Counted from the first letter of the stretch, positions 18,303 through 28,455 are shown. The stretch: 64,000 bases of DNA from Cellvibrio sp. 79 (GCA_003056245.1 MVDH01000003.1:124001-188000); one strand, 5' to 3'. Numbers and translations are program-made. Notes: a model not told the origin generated them from the sequence alone.

Positions 18303-19106
18303 TTATTTAGTGATTGAATTAGCCGCTGGATAATCAACAGCAACTACAGTGGAAATAAAATGCCGCTGGCTTTGCATAGCTGCACCATGCGTTTCTTCCT
18401 TTACTTCCCTCCGCATGCCAATCAAGCGCGAACCACGTTGCTGGTAACTCATGCTGACCGAATTTTGAAAATGAAAACCAACTACCAGAAACACACGCCC
18501 TGATCCCGCCTCAGTCATTTCACTGGCTAAAGGCACACCGTTTTGGTCAATCCATAATGAAAAACGGTGATGATATTTTTTTATATACTTGCGGTATTTT
18601 TTATCAATTTTTTCAATAGGCAAACTAAAGGTAAGTAATCTGGCCGGAGCCCCATTAAAACTTTCTTCTTGTTCACTTAAAAATGTCAAACGCTCCAGCG
18701 CCAACTCCAATTGGGAAGCAGGATACATCAGCTCCCGCCACTCCCAATAATCAAATTCACCCACTGCGTTAAGTGCTGAATTTTTAACATTTTCATCGGC
18801 AATTTTAGCCAACTCTTCTTTATGCAATAGCGCTACAACATTTTCCGGATAAACAATATGAACGCCTTTTGGCCCGTCTTCCAATCGCAGGTTAATTAAA
18901 CCTTCACGATCAATTAATTCCTCCGCTTCACCGGTACGACCAAACAACCTGAATTGCACATCAATCGCGATGGAATCTGCAGTATGAAGCTGTGCTAACG
19001 TTTTGCGTAAATCAGCAAGGCCATCTGCCATCGCCCACGGGCATAGCATTACCATAGTACACAGAGCTAAAACAGAACATTGGTTATGCAAGAAAAATTT
19101 TCCCAT
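18303..19106 (-). CDS. Hypothetical periplasmic protein
   Basis: 267 residues. A signal peptide (about 1-27, ending AMA) is followed by a domain of alternating beta-strands with a conserved-looking DGLADLRKTLAQLHTADSIA start and a C-terminal VVGFHFQNSVSMSYQQRG segment. The overall pattern (helix, then an 11-strand half-barrel-like series) is reminiscent of LolA/LolB-type lipid-binding folds, but I cannot name a family. It starts at ATG 19106 after GGGGGATT. It stands alone, with 122 bp to its upstream neighbour. Confidence 0.6.
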   Translation of the reverse strand: MGKFFLHNQCSVLALCTMVMLCPWAMADGLADLRKTLAQLHTADSIAIDVQFRLFGRTGEAEELIDREGLINLRLEDGPKGVHIVYPENVVALLHKEELAKIADENVKNSALNAVGEFDYWEWRELMYPASQLELALERLTFLSEQEESFNGAPARLLTFSLPIEKIDKKYRKYIKKYHHRFSLWIDQNGVPLASEMTEAGSGRVFLVVGFHFQNSVSMSYQQRGSRLIGMRREVKEETHGAAMQSQRHFISTVVAVDYPAANSITK

Positions 19107-19228
19107 GAAAATCCCCCGATTCCGACCCGCCCCTGCTTCAGAACACCTGACGCAGTATGGTCGCCGGTGGTGTCACAATAACGCTTCGACACCATCCCAT
19201 GCCCAATGTTGCAAACAATATCAAAAGG

Positions 19229-20053
19229 CTAAGCATGCGGTAACCACAACCCCATGGTTGCACCAAAAATTCCCGCCGCCATTGCCAGTGTCAACACGAT
19301 TAATAATGTTGCACCTGCCAATTTGATTGCGGCGCTCGACGAATCACTTACGCGAAAATAAATTTCGAGCACCAATAACGGAATCAGATATTGTGCAAAC
19401 GCAATAAAGGTGACGAATGGGCCAGTAAATGAATTTGGATCGAAACCGACCGGTGCTTGATGTATCACCAACCACAACATCAAACCAACACGAAAGAACC
19501 AGACTGCACTCACCACCATAAATAAGCGCAATGCCCAGCGGCGATGGTTTTTAAAATCGCGCTGCAGCGCAGCACGCAAAGCCAGCCCGGCAAACACAAT
19601 AATGAGTAAAGCATCCAGGCTTTGGGCGATAATTAATACCAAGCCGCCCACTGTGCCGTGAACCAGCAGCATATACAAACCGGCAATACTGGTTGCCACT
19701 ACCGCCGCAAGATATACGCGCCCACTCCAGCGGTGAAACACCGGCAAACGCGCACGAATTTGCGGAACCAATTGCAACGGCCCCGCCACCATAATAATTA
19801 CCGCCAGTAGCAAATGTGCGGCAACAGCAGCATTCCCGATAAAATCACCGGGTACATAGCCGTGGGTTAATTTTTCTTTCCACAAATGCAAATCACCGCG
19901 CGCTGCTGAACCGCCATAAAATAAAATCAAATAGGTAGCAAATATCCATTGCCCGATAACAGCAGTGACAAACCAGAAATTAGCGGCGAGCGGTAAAACC
20001 TTATGGCCCGCAAATACAGAATTGATTGGCTGGTTTAAAATAGGTGCATTCAT
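19229..20053 (-). CDS. DUF2306 family membrane protein
   Basis: 274 residues from ATG 20053, which follows AAGGAG; the longer frame overlapping the permease gene is not needed. Seven or eight hydrophobic segments are visible. The pattern HRWSGRVYLAAVVATSIAGL after a GPLQLVPQIRARLPVF loop is the DUF2306 signature; the His residues in the membrane region resemble those of haem or quinone sites in related proteins. No function is established. It is the last gene of the GntR/ABC operon, 22 bp after the permease stop. Confidence 0.75.
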   Translation of the reverse strand: MNAPILNQPINSVFAGHKVLPLAANFWFVTAVIGQWIFATYLILFYGGSAARGDLHLWKEKLTHGYVPGDFIGNAAVAAHLLLAVIIMVAGPLQLVPQIRARLPVFHRWSGRVYLAAVVATSIAGLYMLLVHGTVGGLVLIIAQSLDALLIIVFAGLALRAALQRDFKNHRRWALRLFMVVSAVWFFRVGLMLWLVIHQAPVGFDPNSFTGPFVTFIAFAQYLIPLLVLEIYFRVSDSSSAAIKLAGATLLIVLTLAMAAGIFGATMGLWLPHA

Positions 20054-20075
20054 AATAATCTCCTTATTAGGTTCG

Positions 20076-20939
20076 TTAGATTTCGTAACGATTATTGCGC
20101 AACCATATAGTGGCAATTATTAGCAGGACTGAAATCAGTAGCGCTACGGAAGTTACCCTGGGGTCAACATTCGTAAACAGATCCATATCAGCAACGGAAG
20201 TACCTGAATCAACGTTGATTCGTTTAATGGTTGCCTTGATCAAATGAAGATAGGCCGCAAGAGCATCCTTAAAAAATAAATTAATTGCCAGATACTTTTG
20301 TGCCGATGCATCCACTACCCACACAGCCAAAGGAACCGCAACACTGATGATAACTGGTGAACGCCGCGCCAGCGCAGAGCAAAATAAATTCCACACTATT
20401 ATTGGACTCACTAATAGCGCCACAATAAAACAACGCCCAAGCAGATCAACACTCAACGATAATGCTTTTAATGCATCCCATAACTTTTCAAAATCTGAAT
20501 TCATAGCACCTAGCAACAACGCAAACAAAATCGCTCCTGCTAACGTCACAACAAAAATAATAAGCGGCACTACAACACAAACCATCGCCAACTTGACCAG
20601 TACATTAGTGGCTTCGCTCACCGGCATGGAACGCCAAAATAGAATCTCGCGGCTTTTGCGATCGGAAAATAAAGTGCCGTGTGCATATACCGCAATGACC
20701 ACCGCAAACACCAGCAGGAATAGCGCACAGGAAACCACCTGATAAATAGATGACAACAATGGCACCGCATTCTCCCCTTGGCGGGCAAGTTCGATATTGG
20801 CAGCTATATCGTGATTAAGCATCAGCCAACAAGACGCCCCGAAAAGAAGAATCGCAAATATTACCGGAGCCCACAAAAAGCTTATGCGGTTTTCCCACAA
20901 TTCACGTTTGAATTGCGCCACAATTTTATTGATAGCCAT
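20076..20939 (-). CDS. ABC transporter permease (ABC-2 type)
   Basis: 287 residues with six hydrophobic segments and a long loop between segments 5 and 6. FSDRKSREILFWRSMPVSE (about 91-109) is the coupling-helix region seen in ABC-2 exporters next to YtrA-type regulators. It follows the ATPase with a one-base overlap, so both form one export system. The substrate is unknown; family members have been linked to resistance to cell-wall antibiotics or peptides. Confidence 0.8.
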   Translation of the reverse strand: MAINKIVAQFKRELWENRISFLWAPVIFAILLFGASCWLMLNHDIAANIELARQGENAVPLLSSIYQVVSCALFLLVFAVVIAVYAHGTLFSDRKSREILFWRSMPVSEATNVLVKLAMVCVVVPLIIFVVTLAGAILFALLLGAMNSDFEKLWDALKALSLSVDLLGRCFIVALLVSPIIVWNLFCSALARRSPVIISVAVPLAVWVVDASAQKYLAINLFFKDALAAYLHLIKATIKRINVDSGTSVADMDLFTNVDPRVTSVALLISVLLIIATIWLRNNRYEI

Positions 20940-21814
20940 TACACAATTCCTTGTTCACATAATTGAGGTTTAACCTTGGCAACAAATAAATCACTGAGCG
21001 CAGGCGTCGTTAAATTACCCAAACCAGCAAGCGACTCACGCTGGTTAGTACCTTCATACAACATTCCATAACCACCCAGCCGATTGCGCACATGAATCGG
21101 GTTATGTGCCAAGGCATGCTCTTTGTACTGCGCATCTACTTGCAATTCGACATAGGTGTTGGCAATGTTGTCCATGCTGTCATTAAGCAAAATTTTTCCA
21201 CCGCCAATAAAAACAAGGTCAGTCAAAATACTTTCAATTTCTTCAACTTGATGCGTGGTAATAATGATAGTTTTCTGTGCATCGTAATAATCGTTAAGTA
21301 AATTTTCATAAAATTGTTTGCGATAAATAATATCCAATCCCAATGTCGGCTCATCAAGCACCAGCAGCTGGCTATCAATCGCCATAATTAGTGCGAGATG
21401 CATTTGTGTCACCATGCCTTTGGATAACTGCTCTACCTTATCTTTTAACTGGATATTGGTATCGGCTAAGAATTTCATGCAACTTACGCGACTAAAACGT
21501 GGATGCACTGCCTCGGTATAACTCATCAATTCACTGACTCGCATCCAGCGCGGCAAGGTTGCGGTATCTGCAATAAAAGAAACTTGCTCCAACAACTTTA
21601 CGCGCTCGCGCTGCGGGTTTAACCCCATTACCCGCAATTCGCCATCCACAGGTGCAAGCCCTAAAATACCTTTTAACAATGTCGTTTTGCCGGCCCCGTT
21701 AGGCCCAATCAAACCTAGTATTTTTCCGGCAGAAACATTCAGGTTGATATTATCCAGTGCTATTTTTTTGCCATAGCGTTTGGATACATTGCGCGCACAA
21801 ATAAGCTCGCTCAC
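20939..21814 (-). CDS. ABC transporter ATP-binding protein
   Basis: 291 residues with a GTG start (21814) behind AAGGAG and two bases after the regulator's stop. The Walker A motif is GPNGAGKTT, the signature is LSKGM (a variant of LSGGQ), and Walker B is LLVLDEPTLGLD, with the switch His in THQVEE. The C-terminal 80 residues form the extra domain common to single-NBD exporters. It pairs with the permease that follows. Confidence 0.92.
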   Translation of the reverse strand: MSELICARNVSKRYGKKIALDNINLNVSAGKILGLIGPNGAGKTTLLKGILGLAPVDGELRVMGLNPQRERVKLLEQVSFIADTATLPRWMRVSELMSYTEAVHPRFSRVSCMKFLADTNIQLKDKVEQLSKGMVTQMHLALIMAIDSQLLVLDEPTLGLDIIYRKQFYENLLNDYYDAQKTIIITTHQVEEIESILTDLVFIGGGKILLNDSMDNIANTYVELQVDAQYKEHALAHNPIHVRNRLGGYGMLYEGTNQRESLAGLGNLTTPALSDLFVAKVKPQLCEQGIV

Positions 21815-21815
21815 T

Positions 21816-22178
21816 TTATTCTCCTTGCGCTGCCTGCAGCGCGCTGATCAATTCTTTTTTGGTCATACCCAGCTGGCGCATGCGCGCCAACAATGCGGGA
21901 ACTTCGGTTGAGATAAATTTTTCCCTTTCGATTGCATGCAATTTTTGTTGTGCACCATCCAGCACGTACATACCCATGCCCCGCCGCATTTCTACCACGC
22001 CCATGTCCACCAGCTCCTGATACGCCTTGCTCACAGTAATGTGATTGATTTGATACTCACTTGATACCTGTCGCACCGATGGCAAAGGTTCAGCCTCTTT
22101 AAATGTGCCCGACAAAATCAGCGCCACAATTTTTTCGCGTAGCTGTCGGTAAATAGGTTGATTATCATTCCAGTTCAT
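21816..22178 (-). CDS. GntR family regulator, YtrA subfamily
   Basis: 120 residues. A winged-helix domain (about 1-70) with PIYRQLREKIVALILSGTF and LPSVRQVSSEYQINHITVSK is followed by a short two-helix dimerisation tail. This is the size of YtrA-type members, which sit next to ABC genes and repress their own operon. It starts 4 bases after the DUF4386 stop. A palindrome over the operon promoter (22981-22998) is its likely operator. Confidence 0.88.
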   Translation of the reverse strand: MNWNDNQPIYRQLREKIVALILSGTFKEAEPLPSVRQVSSEYQINHITVSKAYQELVDMGVVEMRRGMGMYVLDGAQQKLHAIEREKFISTEVPALLARMRQLGMTKKELISALQAAQGE

Positions 22179-22182
22179 AGAA

Positions 22183-22911
22183 TTAACATTCCAATTTTTG
22201 TACCTGATGTTGCCACTGCGACAACGTCACACCTTTTATTAGCAAGCGCAGGCAAAACGCTAACTCGGCAATGAGGCAAATCCCCAGCAATGGGAATACA
22301 AAAGGTGAGAGCGCTGGAGCAAGAATCAAGGTGATGCTATTGAGCAGATAACACAATCCTGCAATTGCCATCAGCATACCGATTACCTTGGGGAAATAAC
22401 CGGATTTGAAAATCAGATAGCCATAACACAAACAAGCGAGACCAAAAAATATCAACCCCAAACCAAAACCATAATTATGAACATCGATTAACAACTGAAT
22501 TTGCGCATTGATTTGTTCAGCAGAAAAGGCAGAGGTGTATTGGGTGTTACCCAATACAATTAGCGGAATTATCAGCACAAGCTTATTTGTCGCAAGCACT
22601 GCGGTTTGAATAATATTAAAACCTAACGCGAGTAGCGCAACGGGTTTGTTGACCGGACTCAATAAGAGATAAAGAATAGCCATTACTGGAATATCGAGCA
22701 GGTGCATGGCTATATCGCCGATAATTCCCCAGCGCCATAACATGGGTGAAGCGGTAATATTTTGCACTGTGGCCGCCGCGTCAGCGGGAACAATAAGCGA
22801 GCCGCGCACAATAATTTGTCCGAAAACACCCAATAAAATAATTAATAAATAACAAACACCGGCAACACGCGCATAGCTTTGCGGCGCGATTGATTGTGGA
22901 AACCCCATCAT
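22183..22911 (-). CDS. DUF4386 family membrane protein
   Basis: 242 residues with six predicted transmembrane helices. YARVAGVCYLLIILLGVFG, then a MLWRWGIIGDIAMHLLDIPV stretch, match the conserved core of DUF4386. No function is established. It is the promoter-proximal gene of the operon, followed by the GntR regulator with no gap to speak of. Confidence 0.75.
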   Translation of the reverse strand: MMGFPQSIAPQSYARVAGVCYLLIILLGVFGQIIVRGSLIVPADAAATVQNITASPMLWRWGIIGDIAMHLLDIPVMAILYLLLSPVNKPVALLALGFNIIQTAVLATNKLVLIIPLIVLGNTQYTSAFSAEQINAQIQLLIDVHNYGFGLGLIFFGLACLCYGYLIFKSGYFPKVIGMLMAIAGLCYLLNSITLILAPALSPFVFPLLGICLIAELAFCLRLLIKGVTLSQWQHQVQKLEC

Positions 22912-22980
22912 TTAATCCTTTCAATTAAATTGCCACCCTGCCCCAAGCCTTTTAAAACAAGGAACAGCCACAGACACGCT

Positions 22981-22998
22981 GTTATATACAACTATAAC
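22981..22998. promoter_or_regulatory. Candidate GntR/YtrA operator GTTATA-N6-TATAAC
   Basis: A perfect 6+6 inverted repeat that covers the -10 box of the minus-strand promoter. Position and symmetry fit an autorepressing YtrA-type regulator; binding is inferred. Confidence 0.55.
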
Positions 22999-23018
22999 AC
23001 CATATCAATAAATGACAA
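22991..23018 (-). promoter_or_regulatory. Sigma-70-like promoter of the DUF4386-GntR-ABC-DUF2306 operon
   Basis: TTGTCA (23013-23018) and TATAGT (22991-22996) with a 16-base spacer, read on the minus strand, about 80 bases before the DUF4386 start. Confidence 0.55.
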
Positions 23019-23230
23019 GTACCCGACAAAAAAGAAAGCATTGATCAGGGAGATAATATTTAGTGAAAGACATACCAGAATGAAAAGGGCGGGAACAGGA
23101 AAAGACAATGACAAAGAATGGACATTATAAATTCGACGCAACTATCTGCCGGAGACCTCCGTAACTCAAATAGCCGCGTCGATGATTGCTGGAACTACTA
23201 CACCAAAACTAACAACGACAATGCGATGAT

Positions 23231-24007
23231 TTATTTGGAACGTGCATTGATATGGCTGGCCCCGCTTGAATCCGTTTCCGCTTTGGGATTACCGTAATAA
23301 TTTACACTGGATGCACCACTCGCGCTGGCAAACAATTCATCGGTTACTGTTAATTCAATATGCGATGCTCCACTCGCATCTACCTTTGCAGTTTTTGCCG
23401 TAAGATTTTTTGCACGCAAATTGCTGGCACCACTAACATCCGCTTTTAACGATTGGGTGTTGCTGTCCCCCTTGATATCCACATTGGCCGCACCGGATAA
23501 ATCAAAATCTTGCTCCTGGCTATTCACACTATTGATGCGCACATTGGCAGCACCGGAGAGATCAAGATGAAATGTTGTCGCATTGATTGTTGCGAAATCA
23601 GCGTTCGCTGCGCCGCTATTACTAACGTCCAGTTTATCTTCCTGTAAATCGCCGACTTTAGCTTTTGCACCACCGGACAACTCCAGATATTCCAGATGCT
23701 TCACCCGCAAAACCACCCGCACATTGCCATCACTATGACCAAACCAATTGAAAAGATTACCTTCACTTTTCACCCAGACACTGACGCGCTTACCAGTTTG
23801 ATCAACCTTAACGCGCTTCATTACTTCAGCATCCGCTTCTACACGTAAATACTCGGTTCCATCCTGGGTGATTTCAATTTGGGTTCCACCGCCAGCAACA
23901 AACTCACTGAAATCTTTTACTGGATAGGTTTTTGCCACGGTTTCAGCGGCTGCCAGTGGCGCACACAGAGACAATACTGCCGCCGGAATTAATAATTTGA
24001 TAAACAT
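23231..24007 (-). CDS. DUF2807 (head-GIN domain) putative auto-transporter adhesin-like protein
   Basis: 258 residues from ATG 24007, preceded by GGAGAG. The signal peptide is about 1-20 (ending AAA). The domain is a right-handed beta-helix-like array of short repeats: DLSGAANVRI, DLSGAANVDI, DVSGASNLRA, DASGASHIEL, DSSGASHINA. This SGA(A/S) ladder is typical of DUF2807 proteins, found in periplasm or on the surface; no biochemical role is proven. It follows the DUF2884 gene by 24 bp. Confidence 0.8.
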   Translation of the reverse strand: MFIKLLIPAAVLSLCAPLAAAETVAKTYPVKDFSEFVAGGGTQIEITQDGTEYLRVEADAEVMKRVKVDQTGKRVSVWVKSEGNLFNWFGHSDGNVRVVLRVKHLEYLELSGGAKAKVGDLQEDKLDVSNSGAANADFATINATTFHLDLSGAANVRINSVNSQEQDFDLSGAANVDIKGDSNTQSLKADVSGASNLRAKNLTAKTAKVDASGASHIELTVTDELFASASGASSVNYYGNPKAETDSSGASHINARSK

Positions 24008-24031
24008 AATTCTCTCCACATATTTGCTAAT

Positions 24032-24823
24032 TTAAATTTCCACTGCTGGCTTGAGATCATCCGCAGCGCTCGAACGAATAAGATCCAATGCGCGGATATC
24101 AGGAACCAAATTGCGTAACTGATCTTCGGTGGCATTGATTGCTGTTGCAGCGCGACACAAACTCGCACCACGCATTTCCAGCTCCGCCGCCTTGGTTTGC
24201 ATTTGTGCCTCAAGCGTTTTACCGAAACGATCCATGCGCGCACCAAAGGCCTCTATATCACCACCGGAACTGAGTATTTCCTTACCCATTGCAATCAAAA
24301 TGGTTCCGATAGAATCCTGTACCGAGGTTTCCATAATTCGCTCCATGCGCGTTTCAAAATATTGGCCAAACAATTCCGGTGCACCATCCTTCTCGCGTCC
24401 CAAATGGATAATTTCATTATCAAAATAGCGACGCACATCGCCCTTCAAATGATTCAACTCACCACCCAATTGAGTTGAGATTTTATTGCGCTCGCCCAAC
24501 AAGCCATCGAAAGCTGTGGTAACACCAACAATCGCCAGGTCAATGCCCTCAAGCGCCATGCCACGAACCTCCGGCACCAATGCGCGTACCTGTTGATCGT
24601 ATTGCGCAACCAGTGCTTGCTGCGCACTATCCAGCGCAAGCGGCTTTCCATCCACCACCAGATAACGATGATCTTTAATTTGATAGGCAGTTTTGTCCTC
24701 GTCATAAAACGCAAGGACATCAGGTGAAATACGCAGACCGGCGCCTATTTGCAAATTACAACCTTCTCCCGCAACGGCCGAACCGGCAGCCAACACTAAT
24801 ACGAGCGAAATAAGTGATTTCAT
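24032..24823 (-). CDS. DUF2884 (YggN-like) periplasmic protein
   Basis: 263 residues from ATG 24823, with AGGGAG upstream. A signal peptide (about 1-18, AVA) is followed by GEGCNLQIGAGLRISPDVLAF, typical of YggN, then a long helical region with many Arg/Glu. The C-terminal ALDLIRSSAADD resembles the end of the family. Function is unknown. It forms a two-gene operon with the DUF2807 protein. Confidence 0.75.
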   Translation of the reverse strand: MKSLISLVLVLAAGSAVAGEGCNLQIGAGLRISPDVLAFYDEDKTAYQIKDHRYLVVDGKPLALDSAQQALVAQYDQQVRALVPEVRGMALEGIDLAIVGVTTAFDGLLGERNKISTQLGGELNHLKGDVRRYFDNEIIHLGREKDGAPELFGQYFETRMERIMETSVQDSIGTILIAMGKEILSSGGDIEAFGARMDRFGKTLEAQMQTKAAELEMRGASLCRAATAINATEDQLRNLVPDIRALDLIRSSAADDLKPAVEI

Positions 24824-25051
24824 ACGAACTCCCTGGGTTCTGCGCAGCAACCATTGCTGCGGTTACTGATCATTAAGATGCAGATCGCAAAAGCCTGGAT
24901 TCATCCATACTGAAAAAATTTTCATCACTCGTCACTCGCTTCGCGATTTAACCAGCCGCTCACAAAAAGGGGGCAAATTCAAGTCTGGCGGGCACGGGGA
25001 TTTTGGCGATAATGGTGCCCTTTCAATTCCGCCGTAACATGAGCCTCAGCT

Positions 25052-27403
25052 ATGACCAGCCTCTCTACTCGCCTGCCCAGTATTGCCAAGCGTATTGCCG
25101 ATGAATTAAGCGTTCAGGAACAACAAGTTAGCGCCGCCGTGGGGCTGTTGGATGAGGGTGCCACCGTACCCTTTATTTCCCGCTACCGTAAGGAAGTCAC
25201 CGGCGGCCTGGACGATTCACAAATGCGTACGCTGGAAGAGCGCTTGCGTTACCTGCGCGAATTGGAAGAGCGCCGCGCCGCTATCCTCAAATCTATTGGC
25301 GAGCAAGGAAAGTTGACTCCTGAACTGGAGCATGAGGTTTCCATCGCCGATACCAAAAATCGCCTTGAAGACCTTTACCTGCCTTACAAACCCAAGCGCC
25401 GCACCAAAGGCCAAATCGCCAAAGAAGCCGGCCTCGAGCCATTGGCAGACGCATTATTGGCCGATCCAACACTCGCTCCTGAAGTGGAAGCTGCAAAATA
25501 TTTCAATGCCGAACACAATATTAATGATGTGAAATCAGCGCTTGATGGTGCCAAGTACATCCTGATGGAAAAATTCAGTGAGGATGCAGAACTACTTGGT
25601 CGCCTGCGTCATTTCCTGCAACACGAAGCAACATTTACCGCACGCGCTGTGCCGGAAAAACTCACCGACACTTCGCAAGAAGTACAAAAATTCCGCGATT
25701 ATTTTGAGCACGATGAGCCACTCAAATCCGTTCCGTCACATCGCGCGCTGGCAATGTTCCGCGGTCGCAATGAAGGCGTGCTAAGCATCTCTATTAAAGT
25801 GGGTGATGATGAAGCGAATGCGGTGAGCAAAGGCCATCCCTGTGAAACCATGATCGCAGAACATTGGCAAGTAAAAGACAGCGGTCGCGCCGCCGATGGT
25901 TGGTTAGCGGAAGTAGTACGCTGGACCTGGCGAGTAAAACTGCTTACGCATTTGGAAACCGATTTGCTGGGCGAGCTGCGTGAAAAAGCAGAAGAAGAAG
26001 CGATTAAAGTTTTTGCTTCCAATTTAAAAGATTTATTACTTGCCGCACCTGCGGGCCAAAAAGCCACTATCGGCCTGGACCCCGGCATGCGTACCGGTGT
26101 AAAAGTCGCCGTGGTAGATCCCACCGGAAAAGTACTTGATCATTGCGTGATGTACCCCACTCCACCACTGAATAAAATCGCAGAATCCGAAGCGATTCTG
26201 GTTCACTTGTGCAACAAACATAATGTAGGCCTGATTGCGATTGGCAACGGCACAGCATCGCGCGAAACAGAAAAATTCGCCAAAGATGTATTGAAAAAGC
26301 ACACCGATATTAAAGCCAGTGCCGTCATCGTCAGCGAAGCCGGTGCATCGGTTTATTCCGCCTCTGAATATGCGGCCAAAGAATTTCCGGATCTGGATGT
26401 AACCATCCGCGGTGCAATTTCGATTGCGCGCCGCTTGCAAGATCCGCTCGCAGAGTTGGTGAAGATCGATCCAAAATCGATTGGTGTTGGCCAATACCAG
26501 CACGATGTTTCCCAATCACAACTGGCTCGGTCACTCGACGCGGTCGTTGAGGACTGCGTAAACGCGGTCGGTGTGGAAGTAAATACTGCATCTGCTGCAC
26601 TGCTCGCTCGTGTTTCCGGATTAAACACTACACTCGCCAATAATATAGTTGAGTTCCGCAATCAGAATGGTGCATTTGTATCGCGTGCAGCATTGAAAAA
26701 AGTTCCTCGCTTTGGTGAAAAAACATTTGAACAAGCGGCGGGATTCTTGCGCGTTGCCGGTGGCGACAATCCGTTGGATGCTTCTGCAGTGCACCCGGAA
26801 TCCTATTCTGTCGTTGAAAAAATCGCGCAAAAAAATACGCGCGAAGTAAAAGGGTTGATTGGTGATTCTTCATTCCTGCGCGGATTAAAAGCAGCGGATT
26901 ACACCGATGAAAAATTTGGTGTTCCCACCGTAACAGACATCATTAAAGAATTGGATAAACCCGGCCGCGACCCGCGTCCTGAATTTAAAACGGCGCAATT
27001 CCAGGAAGGTGTTGAAGAAATTACAGATTTGGTTCCGGGAATGATTCTGGAAGGCACTGTCACCAATGTCACCAACTTCGGTGCGTTTGTGGATATCGGT
27101 GTGCATCAGGATGGACTGGTGCATATCTCTGCACTTTCACATAACTTCATAAAAGATCCACGCGAAGCGGTTAAAGCAGGCGATATCGTTAAAGCCAAGG
27201 TCATGGAGGTCGATGTACCGCGCAAACGAATTGCACTGTCATTACGCCTGGATGACACTCCCGGTGAAAAGGTTGAAGGCAGTAAGGGTGGCGGTCGCCC
27301 ATCGCAAAACCAGCAGCGCGCTGCACAGAAAAATAACCCGGCACCAGCAGCAATGGGGAGCATGGGTGCTTTGTTGCAACAGGCGCTTAAGAAAAACAAG
27401 TAA
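25052..27403 (+). CDS. tex: Tex family RNA-binding transcription accessory protein
   Basis: 783 residues. The N-terminal helix-rich Tex_N domain (about 5-190) contains [20 protein letters not shown]. The YqgF-like RNase H fold (about 325-450) has [18 protein letters not shown]. Two helix-hairpin-helix modules follow (about 490-640), then a C-terminal S1 domain (about 655-720) with [20 protein letters not shown] and [14 protein letters not shown]. The last 50 residues are basic and low-complexity. Tex binds nucleic acids and affects transcription and stress tolerance. It is divergent from the DUF2884 gene and ends at a hairpin terminator. Confidence 0.95.
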   Translation: MTSLSTRLPSIAKRIADELSVQEQQVSAAVGLLDEGATVPFISRYRKEVTGGLDDSQMRTLEERLRYLRELEERRAAILKSIGEQGKLTPELEHEVSIADTKNRLEDLYLPYKPKRRTKGQIAKEAGLEPLADALLADPTLAPEVEAAKYFNAEHNINDVKSALDGAKYILMEKFSEDAELLGRLRHFLQHEATFTARAVPEKLTDTSQEVQKFRDYFEHDEPLKSVPSHRALAMFRGRNEGVLSISIKVGDDEANAVSKGHPCETMIAEHWQVKDSGRAADGWLAEVVRWTWRVKLLTHLETDLLGELREKAEEEAIKVFASNLKDLLLAAPAGQKATIGLDPGMRTGVKVAVVDPTGKVLDHCVMYPTPPLNKIAESEAILVHLCNKHNVGLIAIGNGTASRETEKFAKDVLKKHTDIKASAVIVSEAGASVYSASEYAAKEFPDLDVTIRGAISIARRLQDPLAELVKIDPKSIGVGQYQHDVSQSQLARSLDAVVEDCVNAVGVEVNTASAALLARVSGLNTTLANNIVEFRNQNGAFVSRAALKKVPRFGEKTFEQAAGFLRVAGGDNPLDASAVHPESYSVVEKIAQKNTREVKGLIGDSSFLRGLKAADYTDEKFGVPTVTDIIKELDKPGRDPRPEFKTAQFQEGVEEITDLVPGMILEGTVTNVTNFGAFVDIGVHQDGLVHISALSHNFIKDPREAVKAGDIVKAKVMEVDVPRKRIALSLRLDDTPGEKVEGSKGGGRPSQNQQRAAQKNNPAPAAMGSMGALLQQALKKNK

Positions 27404-27412
27404 CTGCTAATC

Positions 27413-27446
27413 AACACGCTCCGGCTTACCGGAGTGTGTTCTTTTC
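27413..27446 (+). terminator. Terminator after tex
   Basis: The stem AACACGCTCCGG / CCGGAGTGTGTT (one G-T pair) with loop CTTA is followed by CTTTT. It lies just before yjdM. Confidence 0.8.
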
Positions 27447-27456
27447 CGGATTTTTT

Positions 27457-27801
27457 ATGAGTAGTTTTCCACCTTGTCCCAAATGCAAGTCCGAATATAT
27501 GTATGAAGATGGTGAGTTATTAATTTGCCCCGAATGCGCACATGAATGGCCGAAAAACGCGACAATAGCCGCCGATGATGAAAGCCCATTAACTGTACGC
27601 GACTCCAACGGTAATTTATTGACTGATGGCGACAATGCCACCGTTATTAAAGATTTAAAAATTAAAGGCACATCGTCTGTTATCAAAGTCGGAACCAAAG
27701 TTAAAATTGTTCGACTGGTTGAAGGTGATCATGATCTGGATTGTAAAGTCGATGGCCATGGCGCAATGATGTTGAAATCAGAATTTGTTAAAAAGGCTTA
27801 A
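27457..27801 (+). CDS. yjdM: YjdM/PhnA-type zinc-ribbon protein
   Basis: 114 residues from ATG 27457. The N-terminal zinc ribbon is [16 protein letters not shown] followed by [10 protein letters not shown] (two CPxC knuckles). The C-terminal SH3-like half has [22 protein letters not shown], as in YjdM. It was once called alkylphosphonate uptake protein PhnA, but that activity is not supported for this family. No phosphonate genes are nearby. Confidence 0.85.
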   Translation: MSSFPPCPKCKSEYMYEDGELLICPECAHEWPKNATIAADDESPLTVRDSNGNLLTDGDNATVIKDLKIKGTSSVIKVGTKVKIVRLVEGDHDLDCKVDGHGAMMLKSEFVKKA

Positions 27802-27835
27802 ATAAGTACACAACCAATTGCGTCGGGAGAAAGCA

Positions 27836-28327
27836 ATGGAAATTGGTAAAAAGGCAATAATGGCGGGTATTGGTATGTTTTTGCTTGGCGGAGTATGCGT
27901 GTATTTATTCATAACCGCTCAACCAGAAGCCACATCAGAGAAACGTTCTACTCGCCAACATGGCGCTATGCGCGCGGCAATTGAACAAATCGACAACAAG
28001 GACGATGCAACACCTGCATCGGAAATGATTACCCATTCATCAGTTAGTAATAATGTTGCTGAAACCGACAAACCGGAAATGACTCATTCTGCATTTTTAG
28101 CAGAAGCGGAAGAACGCCGCGAACAACAGCTCATCAACGATGCAGAAACAAAACGGTTAAATAAGTTACGAAGAATCAAACAGAACAGTGTTGAATGCAA
28201 ATTCTGGAAGCAACAAGAGCAAACATCCAGCGCAGCGGCAAAAATTGCGGCGAATATTGAAGAGCACTGTTTGTTGGCTATAGATAGATCCAATTCAAGC
28301 AGTAGTAGCTCAACCGCAAATAACTGA
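27836..28327 (+). CDS. Small hypothetical membrane-anchored protein
   Basis: 163 residues from ATG 27836 behind GGAGAAAG. One transmembrane helix (about 8-28) is followed by a polar helical tail with EAEERREQQLINDAETKRL (possible coiled coil) and a C-terminal Ser-rich tract. The segment VECKFWKQQ holds one of two Cys. I do not recognise a family. Confidence 0.5.
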   Translation: MEIGKKAIMAGIGMFLLGGVCVYLFITAQPEATSEKRSTRQHGAMRAAIEQIDNKDDATPASEMITHSSVSNNVAETDKPEMTHSAFLAEAEERREQQLINDAETKRLNKLRRIKQNSVECKFWKQQEQTSSAAAKIAANIEEHCLLAIDRSNSSSSSSTANN

Positions 28328-28403
28328 ATAGTAAACACAGCTGATTTATATGTTGGAAACCCAAAGGTAAATCACTGTCATTGATTTTAAAAAATTTTAT
28401 TGG

Positions 28404-28437
28404 TTTAAAAAAAGGCACCCAAGCGCCTTTTTTTAAA
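28404..28437. terminator. Bidirectional terminator
   Basis: Stem TTTAAAAAAAGGC / GCCTTTTTTTAAA with a short loop, between converging genes. Confidence 0.75.
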
Positions 28438-28455
28438 CAATCAAGTCGATGCGAC

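Larger units (their letters stand above)
22912..23230. other. Intergenic region: operator and promoter of the GntR/ABC operon, nested inverted repeat
   Basis: 319 bases. The left third carries the promoter and operator given separately. The right part (23134-23181) holds a nested inverted repeat: CGACGC and GCGTCG outside, CGGAG-AC-CTCCG inside. It is placed after the promoter and before the DUF2807 gene's end. It lacks a T-run, so it is not a standard terminator. Confidence 0.4.
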
